Shown here one piece after another: positions 28,634-37,596 of a stretch of 52,616 nucleotides of DNA. This DNA is from Candidatus Pacearchaeota archaeon (GTDB taxonomy: Archaea; Nanobdellota; Nanobdellia; Pacearchaeales; GW2011-AR1). The notes below the pieces were generated by a model. That model was given only the letters and a program-made list of their open reading frames with translations, searched no databases and was not told where the DNA came from. The stretch is taken from assembly GCA_018303825.1 (NCBI GenBank), contig JAGVXK010000022.1, forward strand, positions 1 through 52,616, in the 5' to 3' direction. The position numbers and the translations under genes are program-made. Position 1 is the stretch's first letter, and each line of letters starts with the position of its first letter.

Positions 28634-29163
28634 AGGCAAAACAATTAGTTGTGAAAAATGAATCTGACAATCCAATGAGACAGGTGAAAATAGAAAAAAT
28701 TCTCCTAAGTTCTGGAGCAGTTGACAAGGAACTGGAAAAAGCAAAAAAACTTCTTGAATTTATTTCCGGAATGAAAGCTCAAATAGTCACTTCTCAAAAA
28801 AGAATTCCGGATTTTGGAGTCCGTCCCGGATTGGAAGTGGGAACAAGAGTTACAATAAGAGGAGAGAAAGCAATCGAATTATTAAGAAGGCTTCTTGGAG
28901 CGATGGATAATATATTGAAGAAGAAGCAGGTTTCAGATAATCATTTCTCATTCGGCATCCCAGAATACATTGATATTCCCGGAATGGAATATCAGAGAGA
29001 TATCGGAATCAGAGGATTCAATATAACTGTTGTTTTTGCCCGCCCGGGATTAAGGGTAAAAAGAAAGAAAATTAAGCAAGGCACAGTGCCAAGAAAGCAA
29101 TTTGTTTCAAAAGAAGAAATAATAAAATATATGGAGGAAAGCTTCAGGACGAAGTTCAAATAA
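28630..29163 (+). CDS. rpl5: Ribosomal protein uL5
   Basis: NPMRQVKIEKILLSSGA..RIPDFGVRPGLEVGTRVTIRGEKA..FGIPEYIDIPGMEY. Confidence 0.96.
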   Translation: MKAKQLVVKNESDNPMRQVKIEKILLSSGAVDKELEKAKKLLEFISGMKAQIVTSQKRIPDFGVRPGLEVGTRVTIRGEKAIELLRRLLGAMDNILKKKQVSDNHFSFGIPEYIDIPGMEYQRDIGIRGFNITVVFARPGLRVKRKKIKQGTVPRKQFVSKEEIIKYMEESFRTKFK

Positions 29164-29165
29164 GA

Positions 29166-29312
29166 ATGGAACATAAGAAAAAAGATAAAAGTATTAGCAG
29201 AGTGTTAGCAGAGAGAATATATATTGATAGAAAAGAGTTATTATCGCAATTATATGTAAATAGATTTAAGGACAGCGATTATGCCGGTTATTACAGAGGT
29301 GAATTAAAATGA
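29166..29312 (+). CDS. 48-aa small ORF between uL5 and uS14 ([48 protein letters not shown]), not in track
   Basis: ATG 2 nt after uL5 stop; TGA overlaps uS14 ATG as ATGA. Confidence 0.55.
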   Translation: MEHKKKDKSISRVLAERIYIDRKELLSQLYVNRFKDSDYAGYYRGELK

Positions 29313-29539
29313 CAGCAAGCGATTGGAATAAATTAACAAGGCAATTAAAGGGAAAACCCGCAGTTTTAGACAAGTTTCTTAGACATAATAAGCCAAAGAT
29401 AAGAACTTCCGGGATAGCAAAGAGAAAATGCGAGCGCTGTGGCCGGTTCGGCGCCCATCTAAGGCAATATAATCTAAACTTATGCAGGCAATGCTTCAGA
29501 GAAATAGCTGAAGAAATTGGCTTCCACAAATATTCCTAA
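29309..29539 (+). CDS. rps14: Ribosomal protein uS14 (zinc-binding)
   Basis: [39 protein letters not shown]. Confidence 0.95.
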   Translation: MTASDWNKLTRQLKGKPAVLDKFLRHNKPKIRTSGIAKRKCERCGRFGAHLRQYNLNLCRQCFREIAEEIGFHKYS

Positions 29540-29540
29540 A

Positions 29541-29915
29541 ATGTCACAAAATATCGTTTCAGACGCATTGAATAAAATAATGAATGCAAAGAAAGCGAGA
29601 AAAACAACTGTTGAAATTAATTACCACTCTAAGCTTCTTTCGTCGATTTTAGCAATTGCTAAATTGAAGGGCTACATAAAGAGTTATAAGATTGATGGAA
29701 AGAAAATGGCTGTTGAAATAGACAAGTTAAATTATTGCAAGGCAATAACTCCAAGATATGCTGTTAAAGTGGACGAAATAGAGAAATATGAAAAAAGATA
29801 TCTTCCAGCGAAAAACTTCGGAGTAATTATTGTTTCAACTTCAAAAGGATTGATGAGTCATCAATCAGCCCAGGAAAAGAAAATAGGAGGAAGTTTAGTG
29901 GCATATTTCTACTAA
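29541..29915 (+). CDS. rps8: Ribosomal protein uS8
   Basis: VSDALNKIMNAKKARKTTVEI..STSKGLMSHQSAQEKKIGGSLVAYFY; preferred ATG 29541. Confidence 0.95.
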   Translation: MSQNIVSDALNKIMNAKKARKTTVEINYHSKLLSSILAIAKLKGYIKSYKIDGKKMAVEIDKLNYCKAITPRYAVKVDEIEKYEKRYLPAKNFGVIIVSTSKGLMSHQSAQEKKIGGSLVAYFY

Positions 29916-29923
29916 AATTTAAA

Positions 29924-30466
29924 ATGAAGACGCAAATAACAGAAAAAATACAGATTCCTGAAGGAGTTTCATGTTCTCTCGAAGATGGAGTGATAAAATG
30001 TTCAAAATCAGGAGTTGAACTATCAAGAAATTTAAAAATTCCAAGAGTCGAAGTTAAAACAGAAGGAAGAGAAATAGTTTTCAATTGTGAAAGGGGAAAT
30101 AAAATACAATTAAAATCAATAAGAGCAAATCTTGCCCATTTAAGAAATATGTTTCTCGGTTTGGAAAAGAAATATGTTTATTCTCTTGAATCTTGCAATG
30201 TTCATTTCCCTATGATATTAAAAGTAGAGAAGGACAAGTTAATAATAAATAACTTTTTAGGGGAAAAAGTTCCAAGAACTGCTGTGATTCTGCCAAACGT
30301 TGAAGTCCAAATTAAAGGAGCCAAGATTGCAGTGAGCTCTCATGACAGGGAAGCTGCTGGACAGACTGCTGCCAATTTTGAGAAAGCAACAATTGTAAGA
30401 AATCGTGATAGAAGAGTATTCCAGGATGGAATTTACATAACTGAAAAACCCGGGAGAGAACTATAA
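29924..30466 (+). CDS. rpl6: Ribosomal protein uL6
   Basis: EKIQIPEGVSCSLEDGVIKCSKSGVELSR..DRRVFQDGIYI. Confidence 0.95.
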   Translation: MKTQITEKIQIPEGVSCSLEDGVIKCSKSGVELSRNLKIPRVEVKTEGREIVFNCERGNKIQLKSIRANLAHLRNMFLGLEKKYVYSLESCNVHFPMILKVEKDKLIINNFLGEKVPRTAVILPNVEVQIKGAKIAVSSHDREAAGQTAANFEKATIVRNRDRRVFQDGIYITEKPGREL

Positions 30467-30828
30467 TGAAAAAATTCATAAGAACAGATTATTGGAGGCA
30501 TTCCAGATTGGGAAAGAGAAGAAAGAAACTGCAGGTCTGGAGAAGGGCAAGGGGAAAGCACAGCAAAATCAGGAGAAGGAGAAAAGGATACCCTGCAATA
30601 CCTATTATAGGCTATAAGCAACCAATGAAAGATTCTGGAAAAATAAATAATCTTCTTCCAGTTGTAGTCAATAATGTCAAAGAAGTTGAAAAGATAAACA
30701 AAAATCAAGGAATAATTATTGCATCAAGAGTTGGAGCAAGAAAGAAATTAGACATAATAAAGAAAGCAGAGTCGATGAAGATTCAGATATTAAATCTTGG
30801 AAAAGAAACTAAGGAGGCAAGAAAATGA
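30466..30828 (+). CDS. rpl32e: Ribosomal protein eL32
   Basis: FIRTDYWRHSRLGKRRKKLQVWRRARGKHSKIRRRRKGYPAIPIIGYK. Confidence 0.94.
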   Translation: MKKFIRTDYWRHSRLGKRRKKLQVWRRARGKHSKIRRRRKGYPAIPIIGYKQPMKDSGKINNLLPVVVNNVKEVEKINKNQGIIIASRVGARKKLDIIKKAESMKIQILNLGKETKEARK

Positions 30829-31226
30829 AGCTTGAGAACAAAAAAGACCTTGTTGCCAGAACTCTTGGAGTCGGCAAGAGAAGAATAATTTTCCACAACG
30901 CAAGGCTACTTGAAATAAAAGAAGCAATTACCAAGCAGGATATAAGAGATTTAGTAAAGGAAGGTGCGATAATTCTGCGCCCAATTATGGGAAGAAAAAA
31001 GATAGTCAAGAGAAAATACAGAAGACATGCAGGTAAAATCAGAATGAAAGTCGTTGATAAAAAGAGAAAATATATTCTAATAACAAGAAAACTAAGAAAA
31101 TACCTGGCTGTTTTAAGAAAAACAGAGAAAATTTCAGATGAAGATTACATGAAATTAAGAAAAGAAATCAAGGCATCATCATTCAGAGACATGGCTCATT
31201 TTAGAGAGAGGATATCGCAAATATGA
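30825..31226 (+). CDS. rpl19e: Ribosomal protein eL19
   Basis: NKKDLVARTLGVGKRRIIFHNARLLEIKEAITKQDIRDLVKEGAI. Confidence 0.95.
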   Translation: MKLENKKDLVARTLGVGKRRIIFHNARLLEIKEAITKQDIRDLVKEGAIILRPIMGRKKIVKRKYRRHAGKIRMKVVDKKRKYILITRKLRKYLAVLRKTEKISDEDYMKLRKEIKASSFRDMAHFRERISQI

Positions 31227-31699
31227 AAGGAATTGGAAAAACAATAAGAAGGAGAAGAAAAGAAGGAAAGACTGATTATAAAGCAAGATTAGCTCTGCTT
31301 TCCTCTGAAAAGCCAAGATTAGTAATTAGGAAAACTAATAGATATATCCTAGCACAAATAGTTGAATCCAACATAGCCCAGGATAAGGTAGTCTTTGCAG
31401 TAAATTCAAAAGAACTATTGGCAAGAGGCTGGCCTAAAGAGCTTTCTGGAAGCTTGAAATCTCTTTCAGCTGCTTATTTAACTGGGAAATTGCTTGGAGA
31501 TAAGGCAAAGGCAAAAATAAAAGAAGCCATAATAGATTTTGGGATGAACAGAAATATAAAAAAATCTAGAATATATGCTGCCGTTAAAGGATTCATAGAT
31601 TCAGGAATAAAAGTCCCCTGCAGTCTCGAAGTCCTGCCGACAATAGAAGAGCTTAAAAAGGATGAAAAAACCGCTTCATTAATGGAGAAAATAAAGTAA
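31223..31699 (+). CDS. rpl18: Ribosomal protein uL18
   Basis: RRRRKEGKTDYKARLALLSSEKPRLVIRKTNRYILAQI. Confidence 0.95.
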   Translation: MKGIGKTIRRRRKEGKTDYKARLALLSSEKPRLVIRKTNRYILAQIVESNIAQDKVVFAVNSKELLARGWPKELSGSLKSLSAAYLTGKLLGDKAKAKIKEAIIDFGMNRNIKKSRIYAAVKGFIDSGIKVPCSLEVLPTIEELKKDEKTASLMEKIK

Positions 31700-31700
31700 A

Positions 31701-31751
31701 ATGGCAGATAAGATTTATGAAGTCTTAAGAAAGCGAGGTTCAATAAATTGA
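31701..31751 (+). CDS. 16-aa micro-ORF between uL18 and uS5 (MADKIYEVLRKRGSIN)
   Basis: ATG one nt after uL18 stop, stop 2 nt before uS5 ATG; not in track. Confidence 0.3.
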   Translation: MADKIYEVLRKRGSIN

Positions 31752-31753
31752 AA

Positions 31754-32566
31754 ATGGCAGAAAAAGAAACACCCGGCAAACCAAAGATTTTGGTCGAAGC
31801 TCTTCCTGAAGAATTGGAGGCAATAGAGAAAACCATAGAGGAAGAAATAAAAGAGGCTCCAGCAAAAAGATTGACAAGGGCAGAATTTACTGCCCAAAAA
31901 GAAAAGGAGACAAGAGAAAGATCAATTGCATCCTGGGCTCCCAAAACAGAAATAGGAAAGAAAGTAAAATCTGGAGAACTAAAAGATATTGATGAAATTC
32001 TTGAAAAAGGAAAAAAGATTCTTGAGGCAGAGATAGTAGATTCTTTATTGAAATTGGAAATAGACCTTCTTTCTATCGGGCAGTCTAAAGGCAAATTTGG
32101 CGGGGGAAAAAGACGTGCTTGGAGGCAGACTCAAAAGAAGACAATGGAAGGAAATGTAACGACATTTTCCTGCATGGCTGTTGTCGGAGACAGGAAAGGA
32201 CACGTTGGTTTAGGAATAGGAAAATCACAAGAAACCTTGCCTTCCAGAGATAAGGCAGTTAGGAATGCAAAGTTGAATTTAATTAAAGTCATTCGCGGAT
32301 TTGAAAGTCCAGAGCATGAAAAAGACAAGTCAGATCCGCATACAGTCCCATTTAAAGTAACTGGAAAGTGCGGAAGTTCAAAAGTCACTTTAATTCCTGC
32401 GCCAAGAGGCACCGGTCTTGTTATAGGAAATGAATGCAAGAAAATCCTTAGGTTAGCCGGAATAAAAGATGTTTATAGCATGACTCTAGGACAGACAAGA
32501 ACAACAATAAACATGGCAAAAGCATGTGTAGATGCTCTAGTAAAGTTAAGGGAGTTTAAAGTATGA
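31754..32566 (+). CDS. rps5: Ribosomal protein uS5
   Basis: MEGNVTTFSCMAVVGDRKGHVGLGIGKSQETLPSRDKAVRNAKLNLI. Confidence 0.95.
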   Translation: MAEKETPGKPKILVEALPEELEAIEKTIEEEIKEAPAKRLTRAEFTAQKEKETRERSIASWAPKTEIGKKVKSGELKDIDEILEKGKKILEAEIVDSLLKLEIDLLSIGQSKGKFGGGKRRAWRQTQKKTMEGNVTTFSCMAVVGDRKGHVGLGIGKSQETLPSRDKAVRNAKLNLIKVIRGFESPEHEKDKSDPHTVPFKVTGKCGSSKVTLIPAPRGTGLVIGNECKKILRLAGIKDVYSMTLGQTRTTINMAKACVDALVKLREFKV

Positions 32567-33000
32567 TAATCGCAATAAGAATTTCAGGTTTAGTAGAAAT
32601 TCCTCAAAAAGTGAATGAATCATTGTTCAGAATCAGGCTTAGAAGAAAATATTCTGCAGTTTTATTGCTTCCAATAGCTGAGAATCTTTCTATTTTGAAG
32701 AAGTTAAGGAATACGATTGCATATGGGAAGATAAACGATTCTACTCTTTCCGCACTTTTGGAAAAAAGAGCGCAATTAATTGATAAAAAGAAAAAAATAG
32801 ATTTTAAAGCAGTTGCAAATGAAATACTTAATCAGGAAAAGAAAGGAAAACTAGACCTTCAGAGTTTAGGAATAAAGCCTTTCTTCAGATTGCATCCTCC
32901 AAGAAAAGGAATAGAGACAAAAATTCATTTCCCTATAAGAAAAGGCGTTCTTGGAGACAACAAAGAAAAAATAAATGACTTAGTCAGGGGGATGTTATGA
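32563..33000 (+). CDS. rpl30: Ribosomal protein uL30
   Basis: IIAIRISGLVEIPQKVNESLFRIRLRRKYSAVLL..LGIKPFFRLHPPRKG. Confidence 0.94.
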   Translation: MIIAIRISGLVEIPQKVNESLFRIRLRRKYSAVLLLPIAENLSILKKLRNTIAYGKINDSTLSALLEKRAQLIDKKKKIDFKAVANEILNQEKKGKLDLQSLGIKPFFRLHPPRKGIETKIHFPIRKGVLGDNKEKINDLVRGML

Positions 33001-33059
33001 TTGGGCATAGAATGATACAGGAATTTGTAAGAACCTTGGTTCTTAGGAGGATGTTGTAA
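32997..33059 (+). CDS. 20-aa micro-ORF bridging uL30 and zinc-ribbon gene (MIGHRMIQEFVRTLVLRRML)
   Basis: Starts in ATGA overlap with uL30 stop; ends in TAATG overlap with next start; C-terminal codons AGG AGG form an SD. Confidence 0.4.
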   Translation: MIGHRMIQEFVRTLVLRRML

Positions 33060-33343
33060 TGGATTTCGCCTGGCAGTGCAAGTGTGGAAATATAGAATAT
33101 GATTCTTTCGAGCCGGAAGAATGTTTATCATGCGGCAAGATAGGCTCATTCGCACAAGTTCCTGAAGAACTTCTTGCAGAAAGAGAAAAAGATAGTTCAA
33201 TAGATGAGTTAGACCTTGACAATGAAATAGAGCATGAACTTAGCATCGAGAAAGCAGCAAAAACAAGACCATCAAAAACAAAGTCATTAAAATCAAAGAA
33301 GCCAAGCTTGGACAAGCCAAAAAGGAGAAATAAACGTAAATAA
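33059..33343 (+). CDS. Rubredoxin-like/zinc-ribbon small protein inserted between uL30 and uL15
   Basis: FAWQCKCGNIEYDSFEPEECLSCGKIGSF; Lys-rich C-terminal tail. Confidence 0.75.
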   Translation: MDFAWQCKCGNIEYDSFEPEECLSCGKIGSFAQVPEELLAEREKDSSIDELDLDNEIEHELSIEKAAKTRPSKTKSLKSKKPSLDKPKRRNKRK

Positions 33344-33344
33344 A

Positions 33345-33401
33345 ATGAAAAACGAGTTTATGGATGCTGGAGTCATAAGAACTCGCAGGAGGTTATTATA
33401 A
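33345..33401 (+). CDS. 18-aa micro-ORF bridging zinc-ribbon gene and uL15 (MKNEFMDAGVIRTRRRLL)
   Basis: ATG one nt after upstream stop; stop directly abuts uL15 ATG; codons CGC AGG AGG supply an SD. Confidence 0.4.
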   Translation: MKNEFMDAGVIRTRRRLL

Positions 33402-33908
33402 ATGAAACTAACAAAGAGAAGAAAGAAATCAAGATTCAGAGGCTCAAAAACGCACAGAAGAGGATTCAAGAAGAAAGCAAGAGGAAGCGGACATAGAGGA
33501 GGATTCGGAATGTCAGGAACGGGAAAGCGGGGGGACCAGAAAAAATCAATGATAATCAACCTTTATGGAAATAATTATTTTGGAAGCGATAAAGCCATAA
33601 GGCGCCCTGTTAGAAAGAAAGCTCCTGCAATAAACATTGGAGATATAGAAAGAAACCTGTCATCTTACATCAAGCAAGGATTGGCCAAGGATAATAAAGG
33701 AAGTTATGAAATAAACCTAAATAATCATAAAATCTTAGGCGAGGGTGAAGTAGAACATAAGCTAATTATTAATGCTTTATTAGCTTCTCAATCGGCAATA
33801 GAAAAAGTCAAGAAAGCCGGCGGTAATATAATTGTTAAACAAAAAAGAGAATTAACACCAAAAGCAAAACCAGAATCTAAAGATAATAAGGTTGTGGAAA
33901 AGAAATAA
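33402..33908 (+). CDS. rpl15: Ribosomal protein uL15
   Basis: KKSRFRGSKTHRRGFKKKARGSGHRGGFGMSGTGKRGDQKK. Confidence 0.94.
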   Translation: MKLTKRRKKSRFRGSKTHRRGFKKKARGSGHRGGFGMSGTGKRGDQKKSMIINLYGNNYFGSDKAIRRPVRKKAPAINIGDIERNLSSYIKQGLAKDNKGSYEINLNNHKILGEGEVEHKLIINALLASQSAIEKVKKAGGNIIVKQKRELTPKAKPESKDNKVVEKK

Positions 33909-33961
33909 TCTGCTAAAATATTTAAAAATAGATTTAAAAACTCCTTTTTTCTATCCTTAAA

Positions 33962-35353
33962 ATGGCTTTCAATATCAAGAGTATATTATACAATCTCCCA
34001 GAGGTGAAGCATCCTGCTGAAAAAAAGCTTTCATTCAACGTAAAACTAAAGTGGACGCTTATTATTCTAGGTGCGTTCTTCATCTTGGCAAACATTGCCC
34101 TGCATGGAATGTCAAACAACGCATTGTCAAGATTCGAATACCTAGCTATTATATTCGGAACAGATTTCGGCTCTGTCATTTCATTAGGTATTGGTCCTAT
34201 AGTTATGGCATCTATCATCCTGCAATTATTAGTAGGTTCCGGAATCTTGAAGATAGATACAAAAACAGAAGAAGGAAAGAAATATTTCCAGGGACTGCAA
34301 AAACTCGGAGTCATTTTCTTCATTATATTTGAGGCGCTTGTCTATGTTCTGATGGGTGGATTGCAGGCAGCTCCAGGATATACAGGAGTAGTTGTTTTTC
34401 AATTAATATTAGGCGGGATAGCAATAATGTTCATGGATGAGGTCTCAACAAAGTGGGGATTCGGCTCTGGAGTTTCCTTATTTATATTAGCGGGAGTCGC
34501 CTGGAGATTATTCACAGGGTTATTCCAGTTCATAGGAACAACTGGAGAAAACTGCCTGGTAGACTTTTCAAATACTCCCTGCACAGGAAATGTTCTTGTT
34601 ATTCTGCAGTCTGTGATAAATGGAGCTCCAAAAGAAGCCCTTGTTGCAATCGCAGCAATCGCAACAACAATATTAATCTTTTGCTTGGCAGTTTGGGCCC
34701 AAAATCTCAAAGTGGAAATTCCATTATCCTTCGAAAAGCTTAGGGGTTATGGAATAAAATGGCCGTTGGCATTTTTCTATACTTCTAATATTCCAGTCAT
34801 TCTTACAGCTGCTTTGGTGGCGAACGTTCAATTATTCGGAAGTCTAGTTGAAAATACTGTAGGCCATGCAACATTTCTTGGGGGATTTTCAAACGGGCAG
34901 GCTATCTCCGGATTAGCATTTTGGTTTGGCTCATCCAATGTTGTTGAATCAATTATAAGGGGAAGTCTGCAGACTTCGCAGATATTTCAGGCAATTTCTC
35001 ACTTAATATTTTATATGATTGTCTCTTCAGTATTTGCATTCTTCTGGGTAAAAACATCTGGGATGGATGAATCTTCTCAAGCCAAGAATATTATCGCATC
35101 TGGTTTGCAGATTCCAGGATTCAGGAAAGATCCCAGAGTTCTTGAATCTATTTTAAGAAGATATATTCTTCCTTTAACGTTAATGGGAGGACTGGCGATC
35201 GGAGCGCTTGCTTCTTTCGCTGATACTCTTGGAGCATTGACATCAGGAACAGCAATTCTTCTTGCAGTCATGATTGCATACCAGTTCTACCAGAACATCG
35301 CACAGCAGCATGCAATGGACATGCATCCTGCTATGAGAAAGATGATGGGTTAA
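33962..35353 (+). CDS. secY: Preprotein translocase subunit SecY
   Basis: Multi-TM; SIILQLLVGSGIL; ELVDEVST-like MDEVSTKWGFGSGVSLFI; GLQIPGFRKDPRVLESILRRYI. Confidence 0.95.
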   Translation: MAFNIKSILYNLPEVKHPAEKKLSFNVKLKWTLIILGAFFILANIALHGMSNNALSRFEYLAIIFGTDFGSVISLGIGPIVMASIILQLLVGSGILKIDTKTEEGKKYFQGLQKLGVIFFIIFEALVYVLMGGLQAAPGYTGVVVFQLILGGIAIMFMDEVSTKWGFGSGVSLFILAGVAWRLFTGLFQFIGTTGENCLVDFSNTPCTGNVLVILQSVINGAPKEALVAIAAIATTILIFCLAVWAQNLKVEIPLSFEKLRGYGIKWPLAFFYTSNIPVILTAALVANVQLFGSLVENTVGHATFLGGFSNGQAISGLAFWFGSSNVVESIIRGSLQTSQIFQAISHLIFYMIVSSVFAFFWVKTSGMDESSQAKNIIASGLQIPGFRKDPRVLESILRRYILPLTLMGGLAIGALASFADTLGALTSGTAILLAVMIAYQFYQNIAQQHAMDMHPAMRKMMG

Positions 35354-35423
35354 TTTTTAATTTTCATCGAATTTAAAAACCCTTTAGAATTCTATTATCC
35401 ATCTTAAAAGGAGCAAAAGAAAA

Positions 35424-35945
35424 ATGAAAGGGATGACAATTATGTTTGTTGTTATGATTCTTAGCCTGGGCATCGCTTCTCTTTGGAGTTCTATTCCTGC
35501 AATAAAAGACGGTGTTCATTCTGCATTAGACCCGACCTTGGGAATTCTAATGAATTGGAATGTTACCCTTGGATTGATAATTATAACTGGAGTTTTAACG
35601 TTTTTGATGACATTATTGCAAAAATATGCAACAGACCAAAATTTATTAAAGGAAATTAAAGATGAACAGAAGATAGTTCAGCAGGAAATGAAAACATACA
35701 AAGAGCATCCCGAGAAAAAAATGGAGCTTTCAAAAAAATCAATGGAGTTGATGATGAAATCAATGCCAATCACAATGCGCCCAGTACTATATACAATGGT
35801 TCCATTTATATTATTGATTAGATGGTTTGGAGATTATTTCATTGCAAATCCCGTAAGGATATGGTTTCTATCCGGTATCTGGGCGTACATAGTTTTTTCA
35901 ATCATGTGGTCAATGATTTTAAGAAAAGTTATGAAAGTGCACTAA
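35424..35945 (+). CDS. DUF106/EMC3-TMCO1-like membrane protein
   Basis: Three TM segments, coiled KEIKDEQKIVQQEMKTYKEHPEKKMELSKK between them; SecY-adjacent. Confidence 0.75.
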   Translation: MKGMTIMFVVMILSLGIASLWSSIPAIKDGVHSALDPTLGILMNWNVTLGLIIITGVLTFLMTLLQKYATDQNLLKEIKDEQKIVQQEMKTYKEHPEKKMELSKKSMELMMKSMPITMRPVLYTMVPFILLIRWFGDYFIANPVRIWFLSGIWAYIVFSIMWSMILRKVMKVH

Positions 35946-35985
35946 ACACAGAAATAATTATATACTTATTTTCCTTAAACTATCT

Positions 35986-36237
35986 ATGTCAAGGCAATAT
36001 AAATGCCCAATCAGCGTTGATTTAATGAGAATAGCTGGAATGCGAGAAGAACTTGAGAGATACAATCTTTCCGATTTGTATGATATTAGGAGAAGTGCAT
36101 CTCCAACTGCTACAGAGGATTTAAACAGTTTTAGAAGAAGATGGCATCCAGAGCAAAGAAATGCCACATTAGTCATAAAGCAAACAACTGAAGAGGCAGA
36201 GAGATATTTGCAGGAAACAAAAGCAAAGAGATTCTAA
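35986..36237 (+). CDS. Small protein with degenerate J-domain-like sequence (83 aa)
   Basis: LYDIRRSASPTATEDLNSFRRRWHPEQRNATLVIKQTTEEAERYL. Confidence 0.5.
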   Translation: MSRQYKCPISVDLMRIAGMREELERYNLSDLYDIRRSASPTATEDLNSFRRRWHPEQRNATLVIKQTTEEAERYLQETKAKRF

Positions 36238-36247
36238 TTAATAAAAT

Positions 36248-36721
36248 ATGGGAATAATGGACAAATATTTCAAAATAATTTCTTCTTGCTGTTATATAAA
36301 AGAAGGAGATAGAATTTTAATGCTTCGCAGAAATAAAAAAGAGGCAAATAAAACATTTTACAGAGGACTTGGAGGCAAAGCCGAGCAGGGAGAGAATCCA
36401 ATAGACTGCATAAAAAGAGAAGTTATGGAAGAAGCCGGGATAAACATAACCCCTATCTGGAAGGGAATTTTAACTTTATCATCTCCCGGAAAAAAGGACT
36501 GGGAAGCACACTTATTTATTTCAGATGGTTACACTGGAAAACTTACTAATTGCAATGAAGGAGAGCTTAGTTGGGTTAAGAAGTCTGATTTGCTAAATTT
36601 AGAGATGCCTCAAGCAGACAAAGAGCTTCTTCCCATAGTTTTTTCAGATAGGAATTTTATTACACATGCCAATTACGACCAGGAAAAGAACCTCACTGAC
36701 TTAAGAATCAATAAAATTTAA
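36248..36721 (+). CDS. Nudix hydrolase (MutT/8-oxo-dGTPase type)
   Basis: GLGGKAEQGENPIDCIKREVMEEAGI. Confidence 0.9.
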   Translation: MGIMDKYFKIISSCCYIKEGDRILMLRRNKKEANKTFYRGLGGKAEQGENPIDCIKREVMEEAGINITPIWKGILTLSSPGKKDWEAHLFISDGYTGKLTNCNEGELSWVKKSDLLNLEMPQADKELLPIVFSDRNFITHANYDQEKNLTDLRINKI

Positions 36722-36809
36722 CCATCAACTATAGTTTAGTAAAGCTTAAATAGCTTTGATTTTATCCATAAATAATTAAAAAGTATTGATTAATTATTAT
36801 TTTAATAAA

Positions 36810-37535
36810 ATGGATGTTCCAACAGAAATGCAGCACCAGGCAATGGGCTATGACCGAGCAGCGACAATGTTCTCTCCGGATGGGCATCTTCTTCAGGTAG
36901 AATATGCGGAGAAAACAGTTCGTTTAGGGAGCGCTTCAATTGGATTGGTATGCAAAGATGGAGTTTTAATTGTAGCTGACAGAAGAGTAAGAGATAAATT
37001 AATAGTCGCAAGCTCGGCAAATAAAGTTTATGAAGTAGATGAAAACGTGATGGCCAGCGCCGCAGGAATTCTCGCAGATATAAGAATTTTAATTGACCAG
37101 GCTCAAGTGCTAGCGCAGCAGCATAGGGTTACTTACGGCGGTTCAATAGAGCCAATTTCTATAATGAGAATGATTGCGGATAAAAAACAGATGTTCACTC
37201 AATATGGCGGAGCTCGCCCCTTTGCAGTCGCCTTATTAATTGCCGGAGTAAGCAAAGGCAAGGGATATCTTTACACATCAGATGTTACAGGAAATTTCTA
37301 TGCCTATCATGCAAACGCCATTGGAGAAAACGATGAAAAGATAAAAGAAATGCTGAGAAAAGATTACAATGATAATATGTCTATCGAAGAGGGGATAAAG
37401 TTTACATTAAAAATATTTAGGGAAGTTCTGGAGAAGAACTTTGAATTAGAAAGATTCGATGTGGGCTACACAACAAATAAGGATGAAAAACTTGTTCGTT
37501 TGCATGGCGAAGATTTAAAGAAATTCGTTAAATAA
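36810..37535 (+). CDS. psmA: Proteasome subunit alpha
   Basis: MGYDRAATMFSPDGHLLQVEYAEKTVRLGSASIG; preferred ATG 36810. Confidence 0.95.
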   Translation: MDVPTEMQHQAMGYDRAATMFSPDGHLLQVEYAEKTVRLGSASIGLVCKDGVLIVADRRVRDKLIVASSANKVYEVDENVMASAAGILADIRILIDQAQVLAQQHRVTYGGSIEPISIMRMIADKKQMFTQYGGARPFAVALLIAGVSKGKGYLYTSDVTGNFYAYHANAIGENDEKIKEMLRKDYNDNMSIEEGIKFTLKIFREVLEKNFELERFDVGYTTNKDEKLVRLHGEDLKKFVK

Positions 37536-37541
37536 ATTACG

Positions 37542-37596
37542 TAATTATATTTAATCCCACATATTATATGTCAATTATTAATAATTATATTTAATC
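37542..37596. repeat. Two copies of taattatatttaatc, 40 bp apart
   Basis: Copies at 37542-37556 and 37582-37596 in the SBDS upstream region. Confidence 0.6.
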
